This document shows positions 27,791-37,898 of a stretch of DNA of 37,898 bases, in pieces; position 1 is the stretch's first letter, and each line of letters opens with the position of its first letter. The translations under genes and the position numbers were made by a program. The DNA is from Russula earlei. Taxonomy: Eukaryota > Basidiomycota > Agaricomycetes > Russulales > Russulaceae. Where the stretch lies: the NCBI GenBank assembly GCA_025769875.1, contig JAGFNK010000505.1, positions 1-37,898 of the forward strand. Reading direction: 5' to 3'. The notes below the pieces were generated by a model, which was not told where the DNA came from, did no database searches, and worked only from the letters and a program-made list of their open reading frames with translations.

Positions 27791-29735
27791 TGGTCAGCAA
27801 CCTACACTGAAGTAGTCAAGGGAGAGAATCTATACAGACCTCTCCATGACAAGAAGAAGGTGTACTACGTGACTCTCAACAAGCAGCACAGTTGGACACA
27901 TGCATACTTCTGTAAAGACCCCTACTGTCATTGGCATAGACAGTGGTAAGCGGGCACACAAGTCCTGACTCCCTAGGAAAGGCAGTGGCAAGCAGACAAA
28001 CTGGAGATCAAAGGTGAACATAGCATACACATAAAGTTCAACCAGAAATTGAAGCAAGGAACCAAATTTGGTTGGTTCAAAGCTAGATAGAGGGACGATC
28101 TACCCTCAGGAATCAAAGGGACTGCCATCTGGTGTTGGGCAGACCAGGAAGGACCTAAGAGATACAAGGTCCAATACAAAGGAAGCTACCTTCCTTGCGA
28201 ATACATCAACAATCAGTGGTACTTTGTTGATTACCACAAAGGACATCCCTACGCAGAAGAGGACGAAGACATTGACAAATATAAGGTTCTAGGTCTAGGA
28301 ATCAAGACAGATCCTTATACTACTCACTGGGAACCCAGAAGCCCAGTAGTAGACAACCCAGCTCCATTGATACAAAAGTCATCAAGTGGAGAAACAGAGA
28401 AGTCAGACCCTCTGACGCCACCATTGCCACCCAGACAGCAGGTGGAAGAACAGGGCCCACCATTGTAATAAACCCTGGAGGTGGTCCACCTGGTGGAGGA
28501 GGACCACCTGGAGGTGGAGGAGTCCCCTTTGGACCCGCAGGTCCACCGGTACCAGGAGGAGGCCCACCTGGAGGAGGCCCTCCAGGAGGGGGACCACCTG
28601 CAGCACCTCCTGTAGGACCAGGGGCAAACCTGGCACCTCAGCTGGCACCAGGCCCCCATGGAGGCAATGGATCTCTGAAAGGAGACCCTCCTGAAGTCTT
28701 CAAAGGAGACAGGAAGAAGACGAAGTACTTCGTCCAGGATTTCAATCTTTGGAATCTGCTTAACAGTGACAACCTGACTATGACTATTCCAATGAAGCGA
28801 GTAGCCCTAGCTCTCACCTACATCAAAGGAGAGAAGGTGCATGAATGGGTGGTCAACCAAATGAACCTGGTAGAAGCAAAAAATGGGGACCCGCCATCTC
28901 CCTATGCACCAGTGCAGCTAGATCCAACTGACATGCTCTTTTGGACCGAATTTGTGGATGACTTCTTCAGAGAATTCAAAGACACCACAGAGCCTGAAGA
29001 TGCTTTCATGGAGCTACAACAATTGTCCATGTCTAAAGCAGCATTGCTGGATGATTATAACAGCAAATTCCTTGTTCTGCTCAGTAAAGCAGGATGGGAC
29101 CAGAATTCACCAGGAGCAGTTGAAGCCTATAAGGCTGGACTAATCACCTGGCTGGTGCAACAAATCTACAATCAACCGGTCAGCGACATACCTGCCATCA
29201 ATGATCTGTGAGCATGAATCAATGCTGCTAGGGAAGAACAGGCCAGAGACCAGCTCATGAAAGCCAATATTGGATCTGGAGGTGGATCGTTGACCACCAT
29301 GGAGAATCACATGAAATCCCTACAGGCTGAGAAAAGGCGAAACCAAAGAGACCCGAATGCTATGGAAGTGGACTGGTATCCACTGATGCAGCAAGGACCA
29401 AGCGACGTCCTCCTCTGACAGAGGAAAAGAAGAAACTGCTAGCAGAAGGGAAATGCTTCATCTGCAAGAAAGCAGGGAATATCAGCCAGAACTGTCCTGA
29501 CAAGGACAGAGTCAAAAAGAAATCAAGTAACCCAAGGGACAAAGGAAAAGCTCGAGCTCTGGAAACAGAAAAGGAGGACGACTCAGGGGACAGTGGAAAC
29601 GAAAGCACTGTCTCTGGATGATCCACATCTCCTCCTCCTACCTATAACAAGAGCTCCTCCTCTGTGTCCATAAAGAAGAGGTCCACCAAACAGACGGAGG
29701 ACTTATTGGAAGAACTGATGGAACAGGGTTTTTAG
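27791..29735 (+). pseudogene. Gypsy-B gag (multiple stops and frameshifts)
   Basis: The frame from ~27791 encodes a basic, aromatic-rich N-terminal module (VYYVTLNKQHSWTHAYFCKD; YKVQYKGSYLPCEYINNQWY) with stops at ~27947, ~27974 and 28087. A frameshift near 28465 leads into a Gly/Pro repeat region (PGGGPPGGGG type, ~28470-28640), then a Gag core (KKTKYFVQDFNLWNLLNSDN; YIKGEKVHEWVVNQ; FWTEFVDDFFREFKDT) parallel to Gypsy-A Gag. TGA codons at 29209 and 29215 are both expected Arg. After a frameshift near 29372 comes a knuckle reading CFICKKAGNISQNC, in which the zinc-binding His is Asn. Ends TAG ~29733-29735. The start codon is not resolved. Confidence 0.85.
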
Positions 29736-29746
29736 GAACACCTAAG

Positions 29747-32700
29747 TTGATGGACTGGCTTAGGAAGAATAGTGTGTTGCAAGTGTACATTAGAAGACTG
29801 AATGCTATGAATATTCCATTCACTTTCATCACTGCACACACGACGGCTGAGGAATCTGCTCTACTGGACAGTGGAGCGACAGAGAACTTCATCGATCACT
29901 CAGCTTGGAAAAGACTGAAGATTGGGAAACAAGAACTACATGAACCCATGGTAGTACGAAATGTCCACGGAACCCAGAATAAGCAAGGGGAACTCACCCA
30001 TTACTGCTGGCTTCGCATCTGATATAAGGAGAAGGAGAGCTTGCAAAAGTTCTACCTCACAGATTTAGGAACGGATCAGGTCATCCTGGAATATCCCTTC
30101 CTATATGAATTCGACCACACTATCAACTGGAAGAAAGGACAGCTGATGGAAGGAGCAGTACAGATTGAGACTGCTCGATACAAGTACCTGGATCTCTATG
30201 TCGCAAATATCCAAAAGCGAGCAAGAGATGAAAGCCAACAATTGAAGAAAGGGGAGGCCATTTACCTACAGAAGATGACTATTGCTCAGAAATGGGCCCA
30301 GCAGTTGACTGAACCACAGGAAGGAGAGGACCCCCTTGCTAATGTTCCAAAGCGATTCCACCGCTTTGTGGATGTCTTCTCAGAAGAGAAGTCCCAGAGG
30401 TTCCCGCCACCCAGGGAACCAGACATGCAGATAGAGCTGTCACCTGATGCACCAAAAGAGCTAAACTGCAAAGTGTACCCCCTAACACGAGATGAATGAG
30501 AATACCTCAAGAAATTCCTGGCTGATGAAGTAGAAAAGCGATACATCACTTCAGGTCCATCCAGCTACACGTCTCCAGTGTTCTTCATTGGCAAGAAGAA
30601 CAGCAAGGAGAAGAGGATCATTGTAGACTATTGACGACTAAATCAGTGGACCAGACGAGACAATGAACCTTTACCACATCTGGAACAAGAGGTGGAAAGA
30701 CTTTGAGGAAAGAAGGTGTTCTCCAAGTTCGATATACAATGAGGATACAATAATGTGCAACCAGCAGAAGGAGATTGCTGGAAAGCAGCCTTCAAGATGC
30801 CATATGGAACCTACCTGCCCAACGTCATGTATTTCGGGCTCAAGAACACGCCAGCCTTCTTTACTAGGCTGATGAGAAGAGACTTCAGTGACTGGCTGGA
30901 CCGATGGGCAGAATACACTGTCAACTATCTGGATGACTTTGGAATTGCCACAGGGGACAGTCCCGAACAACTAGAAATCCATGAGCAATGTATCAGAGAA
31001 CTACTCATGCTGATGCAGAAGAAGTCATACTTCCTGAAACCCAAGAAGTGCCAGTTCATGGTGTGGAAACTAACCATGCTGGGGTGGGACATAGACGAAG
31101 GGAAGATAAGATTGAGGCCTCCAAGGTCCGAGGAATCACGGACTGGCCTAGGGAAATCAAGGATGTACATGAAGTACGCAAAGTCATGGGAGTCCTCAGT
31201 TACAATAGGGCTTTCATTCAAGGATTCAGTCAGATTGCTCAACCTATTATCGCCTTGACAAAGAAAGGGGTGCCATTTGAATGGACCCAAGAATGCAAAG
31301 ATGCTCTGGAACAACTTATCCAGATAGTATCTTCTGACCCTGTCCTGCTCCATCCTGATGAGGAGCGACCCTTTGAACTGGAAGTAGACTGCGTCCAATT
31401 ATGCTATTGGAGCAGTACTATTCCAGAAGGACGAACAAGGAAAGAGGAGGCCAATAGGTTACTTCTCCTGCAGCCTTGAAACAAGCAGAAAAGAACTACG
31501 ACATATGGGACAAAGAGTTCTTAGCCATGGTGCGAGCCTTGAAGCACTGGAGACACCTGCTCATGGGAGCAAAGCATAAGGTGGTGGTCTATACAGACCA
31601 TGCGAACCTGTTGCATTACCAACACCCTCAGCGAATAAACGGTCGAGTAGCAAGATACATTACCTTCTTGGTGGACTTTGACTTAGAACTGAAACACCAG
31701 GCAGGGGCAAGGAATAAAGCAGATGCCCTGTCTAGGAGACCTGACCTTGACGATGGACAAGGGGATAAAGAAGAAGTGGTCGCACTACCTGACCACCTTT
31801 TTATTCGAGTAATGCATACTACTGCATTGGAAGAACAGATAAAGAACCAACAAGGGGAAGAAAGACACCTGATTAAAGTTACTTGATTGGGTACAGAGAC
31901 ACCAACTGGAGAAGCGACATAGCTTATGGTGGAAGAATGAAGCCTTGGTGGTTACAGGCGATGAAGGGACCCACAGGACATTACTGGAACAGTATCATGA
32001 CAGTCCCACAGCAGGACACCCAGGGAAAGCTAAAACATTACTGGGAATGATGCGATACTACTGGTGGCCCACCATGAGACGCTTTGTCAACCGATATGTG
32101 GAAGGATGCGCAATTTGCCAAAGTAACAAGTCAAACACTCATCCAAGTCAACCTCCCCTGTATCCCATACCACCAGAAGAAGGGGCTACTCCCTTCTCGA
32201 CTGTCAGCATGGACTTTGTGGTCAAATTGCCAAAGTCGAAAGGATATGACAGTATATTGACTGTCACCGACCATGATTGTACTAAGGTCGTCATCCTGCT
32301 TCCTTGCAAGGAAGAGATGGATGCAGAAGAGCTAGCACAGCTCTACAAGGACAGAATATTCCCCTTTGTGGGAGTACCAAGCAAGATCATATCCGATCAA
32401 GACAAACTAATAAGTTCCAAGTTCATTAGGGAACTTTGCGACCAGCTGCATATCAAACAGAATATCAGCACCGCCTACCATCCCCAGACAGATGGACAAT
32501 CAGAAAGAACGAATCAGACGATGGAAACATCACTCAGGATCTTTTGCAACCACCAACAAGATGATTGGGTGGACTGGCTGCCTCTGGTGCAATACACGAT
32601 GAATTCTAACATTTCAGAGACAACCAAGCAGTCCCCTTTCTTCTTATGGATGGGCTTTACGCCCAAGGCACACCAGCCAAATTGGGGAAGCAAGATACCA

Positions 32701-33326
32701 AGAATAGACAATTGGAAAGTCCAAATCCAGGAAGCGAGATCACAGGCACAAGAAGCGATGAAGATCGCTTCCCTAATGTGGAAGCGAAGAAGCAGTTTCC
32801 AACCTTATCAGAAAGGAGAAAGGGTATGGCTCGACAGCACCAACCTAAAAACTGACACATCCTACAGTGAAACTACGCCCAAACAGATATGGGCCCTTTG
32901 AAATCACAGAGGTGATCAGCCCGGTGACATACAGATTGGATCTCCCTAGCCACTGGAGGATCCATAATGCGTTTCATGCACCCTTATTGACACCTTACAA
33001 GGAGACAGAGGAGCATGGGGCCAACTACACCAATCCAGAAGCAGAATTGGTGGAAGGAGAAGAGGAATATGAAGTAGCAACAATTTTAGGTTCGAGATGA
33101 ACTGGAAGGAGGAAACAACTGGAGTATCAAGTCCGGTGGGAAGGATACTCCGAAGCCCATGACTCTTGGGAACCAGTAGAGAACATCAAAGCATCTAGAC
33201 TAATAGAGGAATACCACAGAAAGAACCCCACTGCCATACAGGTTATAAAAGTCCAGCGAAAGATGCCCTCTATTTCCTCATCCCCATATCGTCGCTCACA
33301 AATGTCCCAAACTCCCACTCAAGACA
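29747..33326 (+). pseudogene. Gypsy-B pol: protease, RT, RNase H, integrase, chromodomain
   Basis: Protease LLDSGATENFIDH (~29860-29898); RT with VDY-stop-RLNQW, FSKFDIQ-stop-GYNN and an intact YLDDFGIATG (~30928-30957); RNase H with WDKEFLAMVRALKHWRHLL and YTDHANLLHYQHPQR; integrase finger YHDSPTAGHPGK...CAICQSNKSN; core MDFVVKLPKSKGYDS, SDQDKLISSKF and TDGQSERTNQTME, so D,D,E are all present; chromodomain LEYQVRWEGYSEAHDSWEPV (~33121-33180). Stops at 30020, ~30497, ~30632, ~30704, ~30739 and ~33098, several at expected Arg codons; frameshifts near 31110, 31390-31480, 31885 and 32865. After the chromodomain the reading ends in Gypsy-C LTR sequence, so whether it had the extra ORF of Gypsy-A cannot be seen. 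Confidence 0.9.
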
Positions 33327-34148
33327 TGTACTGCTGATCCGTGTGGACTCAGGAGCAGGTGGGCAAGGGTTGGAACAGATGGTACACGGCGTAGGCAGCA
33401 TTGAACAGGAGGACGAGCCAAATGACTAGAATGTACCAGATGGGGACTGGTACGTGTAACTGGAGGCAGAGGCGAAGGCTGGAGGCCAGTGCAGCGAGAG
33501 GGCTTTAGACAAGGCGGTCGTTGAAGAGTACCTTGGAAGCGAGGGAAGTCTTTAAACTGAGCGGTTGCAGGGGAGTACCCAGGAAGATGAGAGTATCACA
33601 AATGGACAGTCTGATGACTGCCATACTTCATTGGGGCTTATATACAGTGTACAGGGTCGATTACAAAGAACTGGAACTATTCTAGACCCTTTGGTACCAT
33701 CCAATAGGACTACAGAGGCATAAACTTGCTTGTGTCAAGTTTCAGGCTTACTGAGCGCATTACTGATCATTGTGGAGCGATGACATCATTATGATGTCAC
33801 TGTGGAGCGCTTAGTGAGCCTATGAGGTCACTGTGGAGTCGCTCAGTCAGCCATGATGTCATTGGAGCCTTGATGACTGTCAGATGAGTTATGCAACAGT
33901 TTCTAAGAGTTTGTGCCACTGTTTCAGGTCCTTGGTGGCTGGGTGACCATGTGGCTGCCACGCGATGATTACCCGATTAGGAAACAGGGTGCCTGGTCAG
34001 TGTTATAGTGCCTTTGCAATAGCGATATCTTGCACCACAGGAGGGATAGCCCAGAAAACGGAAGGGAGTTGGTAATGCAAAGTGAGAGAGGTCTCTCTTG
34101 AGTGAAATAGGACAATCTACAGCCAGGACCTGGCCTTGGTTCGTAACA
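33327..34148 (-). repeat. 3' LTR of Gypsy-C (~820 bp)
   Basis: On the minus strand starts TGTTACGAACCAAGG right after the polypurine tract; includes repeated TGACATCA/GCTCCAC elements (33775-33860) and TATATAAGCCCC (about 33633-33644). The end at GCAGTACA (33327) is inferred from a TG...CA terminus and has no partner LTR to confirm it; it could lie up to ~70 bp further right. Shares its promoter block with the fragment at 25216-25690. Confidence 0.65.
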
Positions 34149-37100
34149 TTCATCCCCTCTTTATAGACTTGTTGCTCCTGCAATGGTAGGGACTTGTTTC
34201 TTTGGAAGGTGGAGTAGTTTGCATATGAAAAGTCGAAGTCTGTTCGTTCGTGGGGAGTTCTCTCTTGTTCTATGGATTGCTTTGGGGATAGCTGTGGTCG
34301 ATTGAGTGCATGTGATCGCAGGGGTTCTCTGAAAAGTTCGTTGGTAACAAGGATAAAGGTAGTCATCGACAGAGGTCATGATGAGAGTTGTTGGTTTAGG
34401 GGTTACTCCTGGTGGGAATTGTTTTAAGCGCCTTTGGATATTTCCGATGGAAGTCTTTAACAAGTAATTGTGCTTTTGATAGGTTAGATGCTGGTTCCCA
34501 AGTATTTTCTGTGGCAGTGTACCCTTTCCATTTAACTAGGTATTGGATTCCTTTGCGGTTTGGGGAGAGCCGAGAGTTTAGGATTTGCTCCACTTCATAT
34601 TGTTCTTCTCCTTCGACTAATATTGGTGGCGGGTTTGAGAAGTTAGGACCGTGGGCAATGGTTTCTTTGTAAGGTTTAATCAGGGAGTGGTGAAAAACCA
34701 GGTGTATCTTCCAGGACTTTGGTAGCTCAAGGCGAACAGTTTACTGGATAGGCAGTGATGACTTTGAATGGTCCATAACGTTCGAGGGGCTAATTTTGCT
34801 TTTGGGTGAGTGGTTCGTAGATTTGTGGCTTCCAACCATACTTGATCCCCTTCTTTAAACGAAATGTGGAGGATTGAGGTCCTGATTGCTTCATGATCTC
34901 AGTTGCTCTGTTCAGGGAGGCAGCTACTTCTTCTCTGAGCTGGTTTAGTCTTGTTAGTCTTTCTTGGATTGAAGGGAACTTTGATGTAAAGGCAAGGGGG
35001 AGAGCAAATGTTGGGTTGAAAGCCATACCAGACCTCGAAAGGGGGTTTGTTCGTAGCACTGTGTTGTCTGGCATTATGTGCAAACTCCATGAAGGGAATT
35101 AGTTCTGCCCAATTGTCCGCTTGGTGGTTGCAAAATATTTGTAGGTATTGTTCTAGTTCTTGGTTAACCTGTTCTGTTCTCTCCGTCTGTCTGTGGGTGA
35201 TATGCTGTGCTCAATGATATCTTGACATTTAACTTCTTCCATAGTTCCTGGAGTGACTTTTGCTGCGAATTGAGGGCCTCTGTCTGATATTATTTGTGTT
35301 GGGAGGCCTATTCTTCTCCAGACATTGTTCATGATTAGTGTTGCTGTCTTGTCTGCTGTGATGGTCTTGTGGCAAGGGGTAATGATTATTGCTTTGCTGA
35401 ATCGATCTACCACAACTAGGAGGCTGTCAAAGCCTTGTGAAATCGGTAGGTCCATAATAAAGTCCATGGTAATGCTTTTCCATACTTCTCTAGCTGGTGT
35501 AATTGGTACAAGGGGTGTTTCTGTCTTTGGGCAGTTCTTTGTGCTTTGGCAAATTGCACAACCGTCTACATAACTTTTGACATAGGTTAGCATTCCTGGC
35601 CACCAATAGTTTCGACTGATTGGTTCATAAGTTTTCCACTGGCCAGGATGTCCAGTGGCGAGGGAGTCGTGATGTAGTTTCAGAATTTTCTTTCGTAAGG
35701 TGTCATTGTTTGGGATATAGACTTTTCCTTTGAATAATATTAGTCCATCTTCAAGGTTCCAGTCTTGTAAGCCTTTGGATAATCATCTTGGTCCATTCTT
35801 TATAATGATTGCTAACGCATTAGATACTTCTGGGTCATAGTCTTGCTAGATCGCAGTTGTTGTCGAAGTTCTTGGTTGCCAATTGGTTCTGTAGCAGAGG
35901 TGCGTGTTGCTCTAATTTTAAAATATTTGTCATCTAGGAGCACCTTTCCATCGTTTTCATTTTGTATCCCCTCTTTAAAGTCTGGCCACCTGGACAGACC
36001 ATCTGCTTTGTTCATAGTTCCTGGGTGATGGGTGATGGTAAAATCAAAATTGCTGAGAAGGAGTGCCCATCGGGCTTGTCGTCATGTGAGTTTTTGGTTT
36101 GTCATGAAGTATGTCAAATTATTGTGGTCCAGTCCATAGATCAATGGGGTGTGTAGGCCCTTCAAGGTAGTGTCGGAAGTGCCAGAGGGAATGAGACGAT
36201 GGCAAGGAGTTCTTTATCATAGATCATGTAATTTCATTGTGCGGGGTCCAAGGCATTTCGAAAAATAGGCTACTGGGTGATATCTGTTAAATTCATCAGG
36301 TTGTTCCAAGATTGTGCCAACTGCAAAGTCACTTGCATCGCAGATGAGCCGAAAGGGTTTAGTATGATCTGGTAACATGAGGACTGGGGCTGTTGTAAAT
36401 ACCTGGATTAATTTTCTAAATGCTTGTTCTTCATCGTCTTCCCATTTAAAGGGGTGTTCTTTCTTTGTTAGATTAAACAAGGGTCGTGCCATTTGTGAGT
36501 ATTGGTGGATAAATCGTTGATAGAAGTTGCAAAATCCTAGAAATGCTTGGATTTCTGTAACGTTGGTCGGAGTAGGCCACTTGTAATGCCTATTAACTTG
36601 TCTTGGTCCATAGATATTCGTCCTTGGGAGATATTGATGCCTAGGTAACTAATAGAGGTTTGTCGAAAAGCACATTTCTCTGGTTTCAAGTATAAATCGT
36701 GGTCTTGGAGTGTCTTGAGGACCTTGTGTGTCCAGTCATCCAGTTGTTTAAGGTTTGGTGCCATGATTAGTATATCATCTAGATAACAACCACTCGTTCA
36801 GTGGCAATGTATTTTGCTAGGATGGTGTTCATAAAGCATTGGAAAGTAGGCTGGGGCGTTGCAGAGACCAAATGTCATTATCAATGGTTCGAAGAGTCCT
36901 AATGGTGTCTTGAATGCTGCAAGGTGTTCATCACCCTCTCTAGGCGGATATTGTTGTATCCCCATCGTACGTCAAACTTGGTAAAAGTATTGGGCTCCTT
37001 GGAGTTTGTCAATTAGTTCAGGAATCAAAGGTAGTGGATATGCAGTCTTTGACAGTTGCTGTATTCAGGGCTCTGTAGTCTTGTACTGGTTGTAGATTTC

Positions 37101-37898
37101 CTCCTTTCTTTTCTACAAAGAAGAATGGACTGGCAATAGCTGCTTTTGATGGTCGGATAGTGCCCTCTTTTCAAGTGTTCATCTAAGTATTCCTTTAGGG
37201 CTTGTAGTTCTTTAGGAGTAAGTCGGATAGATACCAGAATCGCTGTCGGGCAATCCCTGGTTTTAGATTGATTGCATGGTCCCATGGTTGGTGAGCAGGA
37301 AGGCGTTGAGAAGCTTGTTCATTCGAAAACCTTTGCCATTTCAAGAATTGGGCAGGGATAAGTGTCAGTCTAATGTCTTGGGGGTGTTTCTGCATGGGCT
37401 AGCTTGGTAGCTGTGGTTGATTTGGCTCTTATGCTGAATTGTTATTGGGCTAAAATGCATCGTGGATTGTTCGTCAACACATGGGTTCAATAGTCCTTCA
37501 GTAATCTGGGAAGATTAGATGCAGCAATGTCTTGTAAATTCAGGGTTCTTCTTCTTCAGGGAAAGTAAGCGCTTGTATTTGGTAATTCCCGTGTTCCAGA
37601 TGCAGATGCAATGGTTATGCTTGGTGTGTGGTAAGGCAAGTTCGGGGGGCAGTTCCTCAGTGTGATTGTATCATTTGCCCAATCGATATCTTGGGTTGTG
37701 GTGTCATAGCCAATCTGTTCCTAAGATAATGTCGTGATCTCCAATGTTAGTGACAAGGAATTCTGCTTGTTCGTCATGAGTAGGCAGCCTGTGTGCGCTT
37801 GAATGCGAAGTCTTTGGATGGTGCTAAAGCGTATTAGTCCATTGGCATTTTGTGTTCCATCTACATTTTGTGCTGGCAAGGGTTTGGTCATAGTTCGG
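34149..37898 (-). pseudogene. Gypsy-C pol (partial, frameshifted)
   Basis: Visible domains on the minus strand: protease tail EFLVTNIGDHDIILGTDWL (~37760-37705); linker to RT (WQRFSNEQASQRLP; IRLTPKELQALKEYLDEHL); RT with [15 protein letters not shown] in another frame, and YLDDILI at 36785-36774, then LYLKPEKCAFRQTSISYLGI; RNase H PFRLICDASDFAVGTILEQP (~36360-36301) and MNKADGLSRWPDF; integrase WWPGMLTYVKSYVDGCAICQ, ITMDFIMDLPISQGFDSLLV, IISDRGPQFAA, AYHPQTDG in a shifted frame; chromodomain YLVKWKGYTATENTWEPASN (~34540-34480). At least six frameshifts or stops break the frame, so it is not translatable as one Pol. RT YLDD and the integrase Asp residues are retained. Confidence 0.88.

Larger units (their letters stand above)
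27080..33326 (+). mobile_element. Gypsy-B: decayed chromodomain gypsy element, 3' end interrupted
   Basis: Same clade and layout as Gypsy-A: 5' LTR, self-priming-type PBS, gag, protease, RT, RNase H, integrase, chromodomain. Many stops and frameshifts. Its 3' LTR is not in the window; the sequence after the chromodomain runs directly into the Gypsy-C LTR near 33327, so Gypsy-C probably inserted into Gypsy-B and the remainder lies beyond 37898. Confidence 0.85.
33327..37898 (-). mobile_element. Gypsy-C: second chromodomain gypsy lineage, truncated by window end
   Basis: On the minus strand from the right edge: protease end (37765-37700), RT, RNase H, integrase, chromodomain, polypurine tract AAGAGGGGATGAA (34161-34149) and 3' LTR (34148 to about 33327). 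The 5' half with gag and the 5' LTR is beyond the window. Its sequence is clearly different from Gypsy-A/B (integrase reads YHPQTDG-type, RT reads YLDDILI), a different chromovirus lineage. Confidence 0.85.

Noticed and set aside
28324..28659. Minus-strand Ser/Trp/Arg-rich ORF
   Set aside because: Antisense of the Gly/Pro-rich linker in Gypsy-B gag; no independent support.

Overview
The window looks like a piece of a TE-rich basidiomycete genome, probably Agaricomycetes. It has short (47-62 nt) GT-AG introns, a GPI-anchored copper radical oxidase and fungal copia and chromodomain gypsy retrotransposons. All calls come from reading the sequence; no database was consulted, and the names Copia-A/B and Gypsy-A/B/C are local labels.

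The left 4.4 kb is host sequence. A five-exon class I histone deacetylase (minus, 787-2039) and a four-exon AA5_1 glyoxal-oxidase-like copper radical oxidase (plus, 2254-4369) are divergently transcribed from a 214-bp shared promoter. Positions 1-786 hold no gene I can name. From 4370 to 6966 the sequence is non-coding, with a copia scrap (4604-4795), purine tracts and a degenerate ~115-bp tandem repeat (5762-6235).

From 6967 to about 25215 lies a nested retrotransposon stack that can be resolved from target-site duplications (TSDs). The oldest layer is Copia-B (minus strand): 3' LTR at 6967-7606, stop codon and polypurine tract at 7607-7653, RNase H end at 13334-13424, and the rest of pol at 21607-22280 and 22890-25215. 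Into it went Copia-A (7654-13328, TSD ACCTA), Gypsy-A (13425-21306, TSD GCATG), a 295-bp mini-element with a tRNA-like sequence (21312-21606, also flanked by GCATG) and a Gypsy-A-family solo LTR (22281-22889, TSD GAGAT on the minus strand). Copia-A in turn carries a Copia-B-family solo LTR (9116-9604, TSD GCGCA). Removing each insert restores the interrupted reading frame.

The right part holds a gypsy-C-type LTR remnant (25216 to about 25690), a Gag-like ORF (26144-27052), Gypsy-B (plus, from 27080, decayed) and Gypsy-C (minus, 33327 to beyond the window end), which interrupts the 3' end of Gypsy-B.

The most interesting element is Gypsy-A. Its 11-nt primer-binding site is perfectly complementary to its own LTR at the predicted transcript start, as in Tf1-type self-priming. 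Its predicted leader and N-terminal Gag frame contain no ATG for about 830 nt. It also carries an intact ~558-codon reading frame after the chromodomain with a second CCHC zinc knuckle. Decay of all elements is dominated by transitions at CpG, including repeated CGA-to-TGA stops, which suggests cytosine-methylation or RIP-like mutation.
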